64,000 nucleotides of DNA, taken from positions 16,620,993-16,684,992 of the forward strand of contig OX442416.1 of NCBI GenBank assembly GCA_949361645.1. Reading direction: 5' to 3'. Shown here piece by piece: positions 24,147 to 35,965 of the stretch. The notes beneath the pieces are model-generated. The model made no database searches. It had not been told where the DNA came from and was given only the letters and a program-made list of their open reading frames with translations. Position 1 is the first letter of the stretch. Each line of letters begins with the position of its first letter. A program made the position numbers and the translations under genes. This DNA comes from Spongilla lacustris. Taxonomy: Eukaryota; Porifera; Demospongiae; Spongillida; Spongillidae.

Positions 24147-24892
24147 TCACTCCCTATCACTAACACAACCACCATCTTCAGTGGTAAGACCGCCATCACT
24201 ACCTTTCTCAATCTCTCCATCCTCGTCCAATGTATCTTGAATATCGATCGTCGTATTCGTACAGTTCGAACTCATCCGCCGACTGATTCAGTGAAACTCG
24301 ACGAGCTCGCGTTCACTCGTGTTATACGTCACCATATCGTTTATCTACACCGAAAAACAACCGTAAGTCTATACTAACAAGCACTACAATTCAGCCGCCC
24401 GTTTGTTTGGTGACCTTATAGGTGTGGTTATCACGCCCTATAGGAATAGTTGAATATTCATGCACTCCGGAGAATGGAAACTGTTCCGTGCACATATAAA
24501 GGCGCGATTCGAGCGGGAAACGTGTACTTACTTTGCACAGCTGTTTCTCCGTAACGGATGGCATGAAAATTAACGAACAGAACAAATCAATAGGTATAGG
24601 ACCTCCCTACCTACAAACCGAATTTGAAGCGATTTGATTACTCCTACCGAAAGTTATGGTGGGTTTGAACCCGGTGGGGTATCGGACGTTGCAATACTGG
24701 CACCGAGTAAGTGCAAGACCCCAAATTATATTTTAGCATACAGAAATGGTGTGGTATGAAGTGCTGAAAATAGAAAGTCAAGAGCTCAAACCGTGTGGAA
24801 GATATAGCGCTTTGAATTGGATGTTATATATATAAATTCACAAGCATCAAAATCGCATAGAACGTTCCATATATATATATACATCAAACGAT
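23952..24892 (-). repeat. Right terminal inverted arm of the giant foldback
   Basis: Reverse complement of the left arm, with isolated substitutions (for example C to G near 15957 / 24695). Such similarity beside much more diverged interior modules implies recent origin or arm-to-arm gene conversion. Confidence 0.92.
24147..24275 (-). CDS. Mirror copy of the acidic 42-residue ORF
   Basis: Same 42 codons as 16377-16505, on the opposite strand in the right arm. It carries the same caveats. Confidence 0.2.
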   Translation of the reverse strand: MSSNCTNTTIDIQDTLDEDGEIEKGSDGGLTTEDGGCVSDRE

Positions 24893-25146
24893 TTCAGTAT
24901 AGTCCTCGTTATAATTATATACAGTAGCATGCGGGCAGGCAGGACTTTAATCGGAACTCATGCATATACATGTACATGCAATCTATAGATTTACGAAGCT
25001 GATAACTACAGATACCTAAACAATCGTCACTGTTATTGAAAAGTGACACCAAAAAATAAAAACGAACAACAAAATGTATATCCAAACAAACAGTACCATA
25101 GCTGCATCACTTTTTTTCAAATGACATCATTTGAAAAAGTTTCCAG

Positions 25147-25660
25147 TTGTCTGCAATGGAGGCAAATAGGCTATACCATTCAATGCATGTTTGTCCTCAC
25201 AACATTCTTGATCCCTTGAGCCACCATGCAGTGACGATTGAGGTTGGTAGTGGCTTAGGTCATGATCACCAACACACCAGGCCAGCTGATGTCTTATTAC
25301 CCAATTGGATATGTTCACAATCAGCAGCTCTTGATTTCACTGTGGTCTCATTGCTTAATTCAACCCTGATTTATGAAGCGGGTACCACAGCTGCATGGGT
25401 CAGCTGCTTCTTCTGCAGAACTAAAGAAGCACTCAAAGAATGATGCTAAATGCAGGGATTGTGATTGGGTCTGTGTCCCAATGGCAGGTGACACATATGG
25501 AGCTTGGGGCCATGAAGCTCAGACCACATTTTCACATCTAGCCACTCCGCTGGCAATCAATGACAACCTCAACAAAATCACAGGCTCTCTGCAATTTGTA
25601 TAGCAGGATGAATACAACCCTAGTGAGGGCTAATGCCAGAGCCATACTCTCTAGGACTGT
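25147..25660 (+). pseudogene. RLE-type retroelement C-terminus, fragment A
   Basis: Two overlapping frames, offset by one frameshift near 25410, encode GSGLGHDHQHTRPADVLLPN, AALDFTVVSLLNS, a KHSKNDAKC segment and the tail MNTTLVRANARAILSR. This is the last part of the endonuclease-like domain seen in fuller form at 55957-57320: an E..., RPAD, D, K layout like the restriction-like endonuclease (RLE) of R2-class non-LTR retrotransposons. The upstream zinc-binding part is scrambled. It is dead. Confidence 0.75.
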
Positions 25661-25759
25661 ACCAGCATTCTGCCCAGTATTGTACCATGTTTAACTTTTG
25701 TTAATTGTATAGTATAGGTAGTAGGTTGTATGTGTGGGTATTACATAAAAAATAAATAG

Positions 25760-26480
25760 ATGGGTCTGCGTTCCCTCGCACAACACTCCCCTGCAGCTTA
25801 CATTGCCTCACTTTGTACCTCCGGTTTTGGCTCCCAGTCTCAACTCCACCTTGTCTCAGTAATTCAAATGCTTAATTCTTTTGTACCATCAGAGACTATT
25901 AACTCAGAGGCACTTCTGTTGACTCCAGTCACCCAAAAGAGTCTCTCCTCCAAGATGGATGGCCATCTCCTCAAGGTTCTTTTGAATATGTCCTCCATCA
26001 CTGAAAAGGCTCGCTTGCTGTCTATTTCCTCCCCTCATGCAGGTTCATGGCTGTCTGTTACTCCTTCAAAAGGTATAGGACTCCATCTTGACCCTTCCTA
26101 ATATCAGGTTGCCATTAAGTGGTGACTTGGCCTGGACCTTTCCTATGGTTCATGCTGCCAACTGTGCCCTGAGATTGCCTTGGACCCACTTGGCCATCAG
26201 GGTGGTGATGTGGTTTCCCGCCACAACAAACTGCGTGATGTCCTTGTGGAGTCCTGTTGGTGAGCTCATCTTGGTGTCTAGATGAAATCTCACTAATCAC
26301 AGCCACACCCATCCGGTTGACATTTTGGTTCCAAACTGGGACTTGGGCAAGCCAGCAGCTTTTGACCTATCTGTCAATCTCCACTTAATCCTATACAACT
26401 TTTTTGGAAGCGAGTGTGACAACAGGAGTATAGCTGCACTTTACCTGGAGGAACAACGGAGGATTATTACACACACATAG
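25760..26480 (+). pseudogene. RLE-type retroelement, fragment B
   Basis: Begins with a GLRSLAQHSPAAYIAS block, runs through ARLLSISSPHAGSWLSVTPS and LHLDPS to a stop near 26101, then continues in other frames with VAIKW, DPLGH, GGDVVSRHNKLRDVL and AASF-like pieces. The order matches 56360-57050 of the fuller copy. Several stops and shifts make it a pseudogene. It follows fragment A directly, so two copies lie in tandem. Confidence 0.75.
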
Positions 26481-26900
26481 CTTAATCAATAAACAGAATT
26501 GTCTCTACATATATTGTGCCTGTTTTAACCAAGATCATGTTCAGTTCTGTTAAAAAAAAGTGCATTTTCACACTGATTCAGCCGGTGCACTATATCTGTG
26601 ATCGCATTAATGATAACCACTGTGTGAAATTGAAATTAGGTGAGCACTTGAACTTAAATGCAATTACATCTGCCTTTTTTCTGTCTCTAAAAGCTTGCAG
26701 CAAGATGCATTCAGCTTCCTATAAATATATATATCTAAACGACAATGACTGGGAGCCTCTGTGAGGGTAGAGAACATAGTAGGTGCATTTGCGGCATGGC
26801 ATCCTCGAAAGATGAATTGGCAAAGAGCAGCTATAGCAAATGCATAGCACAAATCATTGTATTCTAATTTTTAAATAGAGCAAATCAAACCTTTTTCGAA
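26481..26900. other. Unassigned sequence
   Basis: No recognisable gene, repeat or RNA. Confidence 0.4.
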
Positions 26901-27117
26901 GGTATTCACGAAGTTGCAGGAGTTCCGCCCCAGACTCGATAAGGGAGCTTCCAGTGCATTTTCTAAACGAATGAAAGGTGAGTTCAGTACTACCACAGAT
27001 TAATATTAACAAGCGTTTGGAACATTATCGCGCTTTGCATTGAACATGCATATAGGCTAATCTCATGATCCGTGGCTCCCCAGCCTCGATCTGTTTTTTA
27101 GTGTAGTTTTGGCGTAC

Positions 27118-27365
27118 TTATGCCGTTATGGGGGGGTTTCTAAAAAAAGCGTTGGCTTCTGGGGCTCCGCACCAGACCCCGATGGGGGAGCTTACAGCGC
27201 TCCCCCATACCCCCTGGCTGGGCGGGAGGGGTGCTCCCCTCCCGCACCCTCCCTGGGGCGGCTCCGCCTCATCCCTTAATTGCCACACACCCACCTGTGC
27301 CCCCCCCCCCCCCCCCCACCCCCCCCCCTCCCCCCCCCAAATCCTGGATCCGACGCTGAAGTCGC
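27118..27365 (+). mobile_element. GC-rich dispersed repeat, second copy
   Basis: Direct match to the reverse complement of about 8744-8915 (GCGTTGGCTTCTGGGG, ACCCCGATGGGGGAGC, GGCGGGAGGGG). It ends in a C-rich tract and ATCCTGGATCCGACGCTGA. The GGATCC-containing edge is shared with the MITE-like ends at 48848 and 49562. A more decayed partial copy (CCAGACTCGATAAGGGAGCT) lies at 26930-26960. Confidence 0.65.
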
Positions 27366-30250
27366 TACCTGAAGACATGCCTATCAGTAAACTTGATTAA
27401 AGCACACTTCAACTGCTGGTGGGAATTGCATTTTCTTTGGGCCTCATGTTTGATATGTGGATGGACATATTAAACGTTTAACGAAATCTAAAATTCCTAA
27501 AGTCATTGTCACTAATTGAGATTACATACGGGCTAGTTGCAGACTATTGCCTTAGGTGGACTTAACCCATGAACCTTTTGTTGCTATGATTTTATCATTG
27601 CTATGCTGGACTCAGTAATGTAATAGTAGTTCCATCGGTTTAGAGCTTGTTCCATGTTTAATAAGTATGAACCTTAATTAATCTGTGCGTATCATGCAAA
27701 TGCATGTACCTGACGCTAAGGCCTTCCTTGTTATTTTCACTTGTAATAATTTAATAAAACAATGTATTAGTCAGACTATATATATGCGATAAGGTTTTGG
27801 TTAGGCCACTTCAATAAAATTCCTTGTTTCCCATTTCAATAGGACATACAAGGCATGCGGTTTATTATTCATTATTATAAATTGATACATGTATTAAACA
27901 CAAATCACAACCTAAATGTTATGCAATGTCTTAAAAAAAAGGTTGCCCTCACACAGTAAAAAGTTAAACGAAACTAAAGAAGCTCTTTACGGAAGGATGC
28001 TCAACAGCTCACATGCCTACTAGACGATTCAATGCGAAGCATGGTCATGTAACGGAACGTGACGTCACGTCACGTAAATATGTTTCTTCCAATCCCTTTA
28101 TTCTATTATCTATGCTGGTGCCCACCTCTGCTTTAACTAAATCTATCCAGGACTCTGTAGATGTGCTTGGAAGACGTGGTCGAATAGAATCTACGAAAAA
28201 AATCGCGAAAGGAGCGTTCTTATTTAATATTCCAGGGAGGTTAAGTAGTTTTCTAGACAAACACGCATCAGATACGTACAAGATAGCCATTTTTTGTCTA
28301 TGATGAATATAATTGATGTTGCGTGACACGTGATCTAATAATGAATGAAAACATGCGGTACCTAATAATGGTGCGGGCGGGAAATGGGAAACAAGGAATC
28401 ATATTGTTGTGACCTTAAAGTTGCACACTTATCGAAATCTCTGTTCAATATAGAGACTCAATTAGGGCAGTTTTTGTTATAGGCATCCCATTCATTCGCG
28501 ATCATTAATCTTTACAATTACGTGGTAGATACAAGTAATGTATCGTTGGAATGAAGACGTTTTTCACTTTCCAGTGGTATACAAATCTACCGATTCTTCA
28601 GAAATTTTCTCTATTTATCAGAGAAATTTCTAAAGAGGTACAATGTATCAGCACTTCCATTCGGCAGCTTGCTCTCGAAAGGACTAAAATCTTCAATGTA
28701 CATGTTTATCTAAAGGAGAGACCTGTCAAGAAACAATATACGTTCCTATATGGAGGTAGATTAGGGTCAACTATCGATAAGGTTTTGAGCTTATCGGTAA
28801 TTATCAGTAAGTAAACACCTATTATCGAATATAGGATTTGACCGGTTAATATTATTATACTTATACAATATCGCAATACAATATCGCGATATTTTGCTCA
28901 TATCGCGATATAATGATATCTGCTACGTATCATATCACGTCAGCACAGTATGCATATCATCTAAAGGAATTATACATGTAGTATGTATACATGTACATGC
29001 AAAACCGATGACCGGATCGAGTGATATACGCTGCCAATACAGTAATATAATACATGTACACGTATGCAAGTTTTGACCGACTAAGACCGTCTGCTGTGAC
29101 CCGGCGGTAAGTATGAACTGGCGGGATTTGACGGTCCAAAACTGACCGAGACCGTGCCGGATAGGTTTCAAACGGCCTGCAGTGATCGTGACCGTATGGA
29201 GTTTATGGACTTGTCACGGCTATCTCTAGCCATGACCGTGACCGCCAGAGGTCAATTCCGGTCAACTGGCCGCGCGCCGTCCGTGACTTCCTCCAACCGG
29301 TCAACCGCGGCAACACTGCTATTAATGGTCCTTGGTCCAACCTACCCATTTAATTTCGTACTTTGGCTGGCCTTCGATGGCCAATAATCTCCTTCGGAAT
29401 AACCTGATATTTTGCAAGGAAACTGCAATGGCAACTTGATAGTTCAGTTGGACCCTAGGTTTTTGCATGTGATGACGACGAACACAGCAATTCAGGGCAT
29501 TGATTCCGGGCCCGAGAGAACACGTAATATCGACCGGAAGAGCATGCTTCCGAGTTACGCGAGCCATTTCCATCCGAAACCACGAGTGGACCGATTTCAT
29601 ACGATTGATTTCACGGTCCCGGAAGCTAATTTGTACGCGCACGGATGAGTTCGGATTAATTATCGCACGCGTACGTGCAATTTTGAACGAAACCGGGCAA
29701 ACACCGTACGAGGACCGCGTACTTGTACGTAAGAATTATTGTATGACGTATTGGCAATTGGAAGATACGTGGTTAATTTACGGGTTATGTCAATTAATTC
29801 CTTGTACTGAATATGTTGCAGGTTATTAAAAATATATAATTGGCTTCACACAGTACAAAATAACATAAGCACAAAGTTGATTGAGAACTGGGACAGATCT
29901 GTATATAAAAAAGAAAGCATGAATTGGGCAACAATTTTGCCAGATGACCTTACCTCTCGGACAGTACACGCAGGGGTAACATCTGATCTCCATCTAAGAA
30001 TAATAAAAATGAATATCACACTATTAAATCTAATTGTTTCACTTACCTTTCTTTGGTACCTCACCGTGCTATTGAAGTGAATGCATAACTGGTAGGGTTT
30101 ACCTTGTGCTACTTTCGTTCTGAACTGCACACAATTGGAATGGTCATGCATAAATGCGACAGGAGGCAGAGAAGCAATACATGCCACGATCTGTGTTGAA
30201 ACGAAGGGACAGTATAAATAACAACTATAGCGATGCACTCTTACTTTTAG
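27366..30250. other. Noncoding region, no recognised gene
   Basis: Short open frames such as 28013-28303 have no domain I recognise. The motif AGGGTCAACTATCGATAAG near 28763 recurs inverted near 38732. The 29.01-29.32 kb part is dense in GACCG/CGGTC. Confidence 0.5.
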
Positions 30251-30251
30251 C

Positions 30252-30428
30252 GCTTTTGTTCAGCCACGCACCACTGAGGAATCCATTAAATACTGTTCCC
30301 GACGTTACGTCAAACCAGCGAAATGGTAAACTCCCAGGAACCGCTTTTGTTCAGCCACGCACCAGAAATCCATTAAGACTGTTCCCGACGTTACGTCGAA
30401 CCAGCGAAAAGGTAAACTCCCAGGAACC
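30252..30428. repeat. Two-copy tandem duplication, about 90 bp
   Basis: GCTTTTGTTCAGCCACGCAC, then ACTGTTCCCGACGTTACGTC and GTAAACTCCCAGGAACC, appear twice in direct succession with a few small deletions. Confidence 0.9.
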
Positions 30429-32474
30429 TAGCTACTGAACATCGTTACCAGGGCTTACCTTGTGATGTAGCGTAGTACTACCTCCAGTAACCAATTTTAA
30501 AACCCCGCCAGAATAAGCATCGAAGAACGACTTTCCCTGCAAAAAAAAAAAAAAAAGCCTTCGATCAATTCAATCCATAATATAAGGCATAACGAGTGTA
30601 ACAAAAGGTGTAACTCACCTGGCATCATAATAGTAGTCACGAAGCTATAATATAGAAGATATTCTATACGTCGCTGAATTCCTGCCGGCTCAAATGCGCC
30701 ATATTACCACCCCTTTACTTACGACCCGCCAAATATCTCAGTCACGTGAATTGGTCATTGGGTAGTTTAATACATAATTCAATTAACTTTCAGCTAGCTC
30801 TGTACATGTACATACAGTATATGCGTACATGTAACAACTATAAACCAATCAATTGTATTAGCGGTCACACTGTAACTGGAAAGGTCACACGACGTCGAAA
30901 AAGTAGCATGCATTGCTTCACACCCTCCCTTCACCCGTAAAAGGCGTGATAACCGTATTGCATATATTGATCTCACGTCCAAACAATGCAACGCCATGCC
31001 CATGGCCGTTGTGCAACATATGCATGATCACCATATCATGATCATATTCGTGGATATCCACTCTCTAAATTTGTTATTGTGCCACGCCCATCATTGTATA
31101 TTATTAATCGATTGCATATTTATATACTACTAAAATATAGTGCAATGCAAGGGAAAGTGACTCCGGGAAATGTTTATGTATTACAGTTGTTTCATTTGTT
31201 AATAATGCCAGATACTGCATCCTTACATATGCATGTACACACATACATGTATGTATATGGATGTGTTCCAATTAATAAGGCTGTATTCTTATAGCAGCGG
31301 ACGCGTCAAATCAAGTTTTGATTCTATAAAGGGTTTTAAAATCCTCTGTAAAACCACTGTGTAATTGAACATTAAAATTATAATCACTTCATTAAATGCC
31401 ATCCTTTATACTGATGTCGGCAAAGAGCATGATGTAGGTTGCTAAGTAGTCTTATTCGTTTCATTTACTGGTAATGCATTATTAATTAGGTATCGTTAGC
31501 ATATGCATTTATGTACTTTTATATAATAGAGAACCCCTGCATGTGTATGAGTTATATACTGACGATATATACCTACTGTAACTGTTTAAAAAAAAAAAGA
31601 TTATTTCATAGGATCAGTTACTATTAAACAGTTTTTTTTTTACTTCTATAAGTAATGTATGACTGATATCAGTTTTAATTTGCTGGTGTGTCATTAATCA
31701 CACCAGGATAGAATAGATATTAAAAATTGTATATGTTGTAAGGATCCGTTCCATTGCAACACCACACAGTACAATCCTCTCAGTTGCAGTTGCTACAATG
31801 TCAAAGCATTCCTTACATTATTTCTCACATGCATATGCATTTCATATTAGTTTACAAATCCATTTGCAAACATAAAAAAGTTTAATATGAGTTAAATGTA
31901 TTAAATGTGCAATGCATCAAGCATTATTGTTGTGTTTTTCATTATTAATATTTGAATGCATAATACAATACTTAATGTACACATGATATGGGTACAATCT
32001 TAAAGATCGAGTGCGCGTATAAAAAGCGCTTGCCTGGAAAACGGTCAGCCGGCCATGCGGCCAAATTAATGGGCTAAAAATGGCGTCTGTCTAGCGTTGT
32101 GAAACATGGGGTGTCTATAAACCTCTCAAACTCCTTCATATTACCCTTACTACGTAACGTACTGCTGTTAAACTGTTACATCCTGGCAGCAATAACTAAT
32201 TTTCACGACTATTAAAATCGAATAACACGTGTTTATGATTGAGAATGGCGACGGTCAGGCAGACTGTCAGAGACTGACTCTTGAAGCCACTTTTGCCTCG
32301 GAGCAAAGGAAAGGGAAGCTTGATACCGATACCAAAAAGAGGCTACTCTTGCCACACGGTCCGCTCCATCTTCTTGAATGCCATACTTGATCGCGCAACT
32401 TACTGTGGTACCAGCATTACACCACTGAACTTCGTTACTGACTGGACAACTGTGGTACGTATATATATGGTCAA
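30429..32474. other. AT-rich noncoding region
   Basis: Contains an A run at 30541-30556 and no supported gene. Confidence 0.5.
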
Positions 32475-32945
32475 AGCAGTATCTCCTCCCCTTACAACCA
32501 CTACTCCTACTTCTCCCCTTACCCCTATACTCCTACTTCTCCCCTTACCCCTACTCCTCCCCTTACTAGTACTTACTACTACCCCTACTCCTCCCCTTAC
32601 CTACCACAACCCCTATTCTTCACCTAGCCTACTATTACCCCTACTCCTCCCCTAGTGGTAGGTAGGGGAACAGTAGGGGGAGTAAGGGGAGGAGTTGGTG
32701 TAATAGTCCTACTCTTCCCTACACCTACTCCTCCCCTTACCTATCACTACCCCTACTGTTCCCCTTATCTACTACTAAGGGCAATAGTAGGTAAGGGGAG
32801 GAGTAGGGGTAGAGAAGAGTAGGGGTTACCTATCACCACCCCTACTCTTCCCCTTACTCCCTTTATCTACTATTACACCAACTCCTTACTACCCCTACTG
32901 TTCCCCTTACCTACCACTAGGGGAGGAGTAGGGGTAATAGTAGTG
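32475..32945. repeat. About 28-bp minisatellite in mixed orientation
   Basis: Units of CCCCTACTCCTCCCCTTACC type alternate with inverted stretches such as GTAGGTAGGGGAACAGTAGG and AGTAAGGGGAGGAG. The strand switches make hairpins. The same motif, in one orientation, forms the array at 35463-35898. Confidence 0.9.
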
Positions 32946-33027
32946 GTATGGTAACAGCCATCAAGTGTAATGATTATCTGAACCATGTAGATGTAGGAGA
33001 CCTTGTACACAATAGGGATCTTATGGT

Positions 33028-33401
33028 CCACACCTCTGTGTACTATGGTCAACACCCCTGTGTACTATGGTCCACACCCCTGTGTACTATGGTCCACACC
33101 CCTGTGTACTATGGTCCACACCCCTGTGTACTATGGTCCACACCCCTGTGTACTATGGTCCACACCCCTGTGTACTATGGTCCTCACCCCTGTGTACTAT
33201 GGTCCACACCCCTGTGTACTATGGTCCACACCCCTGTGTACTATGGTCCACACCCCTGTGTACTATGGTCCACACCCCTGTGTACTATGGTCCACACCCC
33301 TGTGTACTATGGTCCACACCCCTGTGTACTATGGTCCACACCCCTGTGTACTATGGTCCACACCACTGTGTACTATGGTCCACACCCCTGTGTACTATGG
33401 A
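33028..33401. repeat. 22-bp minisatellite, 17 units
   Basis: The unit CCACACCCCTGTGTACTATG plus GT repeats 17 times with almost no drift. As 22 is not divisible by three, the open frames cycle through registers and give the same 22-residue peptide repeat in each. They are not treated as genes. Confidence 0.98.
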
Positions 33402-33494
33402 GGAGGAGAGGGTGAGGGGAGAGGAGAAGTCCACCCAGGCCTTGGAGAGGGCATATGGGGGTTGACCAATCCCCCTCCCCCACCCCACCCCTGT

Positions 33495-33528
33495 GTACTA
33501 TGGTCCACACACCTGTGGACCATAGTAC
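33495..33528. repeat. Palindrome made from one unit and its inverse
   Basis: GTACTATGGTCCACA, a CACC loop and TGTGGACCATAGTAC form a perfect 15-bp stem just beyond the 22-bp array. Confidence 0.95.
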
Positions 33529-33615
33529 TCAGTAATAAAAAACAGTTCTTTTCAGAACTGCTACATTACAAAAGACTGACTACATATATGCCAATCTTGC
33601 TAATACATGTATATG

Positions 33616-33668
33616 GTGTGTGTTTGTGTGTGTGTGTGTATGTGTGTGTTGTGTGTGTGTGTGTGTGT

Positions 33669-33702
<34 letters not shown>
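33616..33702. repeat. (TG)n microsatellite
   Basis: Long TG dinucleotide run with minor interruptions. A shorter one is at 34976-35000. Confidence 0.97.
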
Positions 33703-33704
<2 letters not shown>

Positions 33705-34454
33705 GAAATCAGGTGGCTACGACACTATGCATGGTCCACATAAACAAGGTGCACATTGAGGATCACCATTCATTGGCTCCTCTGATATGTGGCCACATCT
33801 CCTACTAATAAGCATTTATGGTAGCCTAGTTGCACTACTAGAGTACTGGTATGTGCTATCATTACCTGGCATGAGTAATGTCAGTCTCTACATGTATGTC
33901 CTTGAAATGTAATATGGCACTTCATCTTAGTGGCAAACAACAACCTTTGAACAGCATTTTGACGTACTAGTATTATATAAACATTATTGCCGTGGCTTTG
34001 TCAATGGTCGCGTGACTTATTATTTTTATTTTTTACTAGCGGTACGTACGCTTAAACTTACCATAAAGACAGCTCATAGCCCTGGGCTGCTACGAGATCA
34101 TTCATCATTGCTACGGAGCGTACGTATACCGGAGTAACATAGTTCCAACGCGAAGCCAAGCCTGCGAAGGTATACGGTAATCCGACGGTCCTCCATATCC
34201 TTTGAGGACATATACATGTAACCCTACCCCTTACAATGTTATGTGTCCCTAATGCAATGTTATGTGTTTATCGAAGACCCCCCTGAGGCTCTCTCGTCGC
34301 AGGACTAGCTGTGTATCACGTGATACGGGGAAAAACCTTTTTCCAGGCAAGCTCCTTTTATACCCTCAACAAAAGAATCCTCCGGCGCTGCGCGTGCGTC
34401 AACGAATGACGCATTGCGCTGTATTTACACGCGCACTCGATCTTTAAACATACA

Positions 34455-34600
34455 CATGTAGCCTATAGTTAAATCAAAATAGAGAATGGCTGTGGCATTG
34501 GCCCTCACTAGATGGAGGTTGAGCCTGCCATAGATGTCTGCAAGTACAGCCAAAAGGGTCTGCATGTAAGAGTGGCAAGCTGTGATGCCAGATGAGAAAT
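34455..34600 (-). mobile_element. 3' tail remnant of RLE-type retroelement
   Basis: On the minus strand the translation LADIYGRLNLHLVRANATAI matches the C-terminal tail of the other copies (GRLNLTLIRAN near 57263). Only the tail survives. Confidence 0.6.
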
Positions 34601-35462
34601 CACTGTTCTGACTAACAGCAGTACTAGTAGTGTGTATACACACATCCATGGAATTGAGCTTGGTCAGGTATAAGGATGGAGGGGCGGAAAGGTGGTGGGG
34701 GTGGAGCACACACATTTTTTGCTTATTATATAAAAGTGGTAGGATAATATGCATTAGCTTCTGTGCGTTTTACTGTCCGAGCGTCCATTTTGTCAGAAAA
34801 ATGTAAAAGGTTTTGAGTTTTAAAGTCTCATTCCAGATCAGAATAGGAACCATTTCTGATGAATGTGCTTATATAAACCAGATATCTTCCATTTATGGCT
34901 TGTTGACATGTCTGGACATTGGATAGCAGCTGCTTGCATTGTAAGGGCTGACCTTGAAAGCATGAATATGATTAGGTGTGTGTGTGTGTGTGTGTGTGTG
35001 GAATGTACATGTAGATGTGTGAGTCAGTTTCTGCATTCAATCTGTGGATACCTCTCTCCAAGAGGATCACAACAAATACCTAAAGTTCTGGCCTGAAAAG
35101 GGGCTTTGTCCCAACATAGGCAAGCTAACAGCGTTCTTCATACACCCTGGCTGGCTTAATGTACAGCATGTTGCTGGTGCCATGCATGTCAATAGCTCAG
35201 TACACATGTGCAATAAAACATTGTATAAGCCTTGAAATTGATTCATTTTAAAAGCACCTTTACAAGAATGCAGAAAATATTCAAATCAGTTTTAGTTTGT
35301 GTGATCCTTCATCCCTGTAGACATGTTCAGCTCCAACCTGTCGTGACGGATGACCAAAGCACTTCTAGTAATGTTGCACACAATCACATACACAAGCACA
35401 CATCACACATATGAACACATGATACAATAAGTGCACATTACATGCCGCCACAAGCACCATAG

Positions 35463-35898
35463 TAATACGTAAGGGGAGGAGTAGGAGTAGGGGTAGTGGT
35501 AGGTAAGGGGAGGAGTAGGGGTAGTGGTAGGTAAGGGGAGGAGTAGGGGTAGTGGTAGGTATGGGGAGGAGTAGGGGTAGTGGTAGGCAAGGGGAGGAGT
35601 AGGGGTAGTGGTAGGTAAGGGGAGGAGCAGGGGTAGTGGTAGGCATGGGGAGGAGTAGGGGTAGTGGTAGGCAAGGGGAGGAGTAGGGGTAGTGGTAGGT
35701 AAGAGGAGCAGGGGTAGTGGTAGGCAAGGGGAGGAGTAGGGGTAGTGGTAGGCAAGGGGAGGAGTAGGGGTAGTGGTAGGTAAGGGGAGGAGCAGGGTAG
35801 TGGTAGGCAAGGGGAGGAGTAGGGTAGTGGTAGGTAAGGGGAGGAGTAGTAGGGTAGTAGGTAAGGGGAGGAGTAGGGTAGTAGTAGGAATAGGGGTA
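35463..35898. repeat. About 28-bp minisatellite, about 16 units
   Basis: Tandem GGGGAGGAGTAGGGGTAGTG GTAGGYAA-like units, all G-rich on the plus strand. The G-tracts could form quadruplexes. Related to 32475-32945. Confidence 0.96.
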
Positions 35899-35965
35899 GG
35901 CATAGTTTCATTTACAATGTAGCTTGGTGTGTGTGTGTGTGCGTGCTGTAGTAAACCCTTGAATA

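Larger units (their letters stand above)
15760..24892. mobile_element. Giant foldback (long inverted repeat) element, about 9.1 kb
   Basis: Positions p and 40652-p are reverse complements with no indel across roughly the first 0.75 kb of each arm. Checked pairs are TATGG at 15781 with CCATA at 24867-24871, an ATG at 16377 with CAT at 24273-24275, and a TGA at 16503-16505 with TCA at 24147-24149. Homology continues inward with small indels. The left arm is C/A-rich and holds two direct copies of a roughly 2.1-kb block (about 16.45-18.64 and 18.64-20.71 kb); the right arm holds the complementary G/T-rich blocks. The centre (about 20.74-21.23 kb) is unlike the arms. No transposase is recognisable, so it would be nonautonomous. 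(TA)n lies at both outer edges, consistent with, but not proving, a TA target. Confidence 0.82.

Noticed and set aside
16739..24240. Many Pro/Ser/Thr-rich open frames in the foldback interior
   Set aside because: Low-complexity modules open in several registers, not conserved in frame between blocks or arms.
28013..28303. 96-codon open frame
   Set aside because: No recognisable domain, overlapping opposite-strand frame, and no supporting context.
33028..33401. CRISPR-like array
   Set aside because: Units are directly contiguous without variable spacers; it is a minisatellite in eukaryotic DNA.
32948..33743. Open frames with 22-residue repeats (up to 246 codons)
   Set aside because: A 22-bp array is open in all three frames, so the same peptide appears in each; artefact of the repeat.
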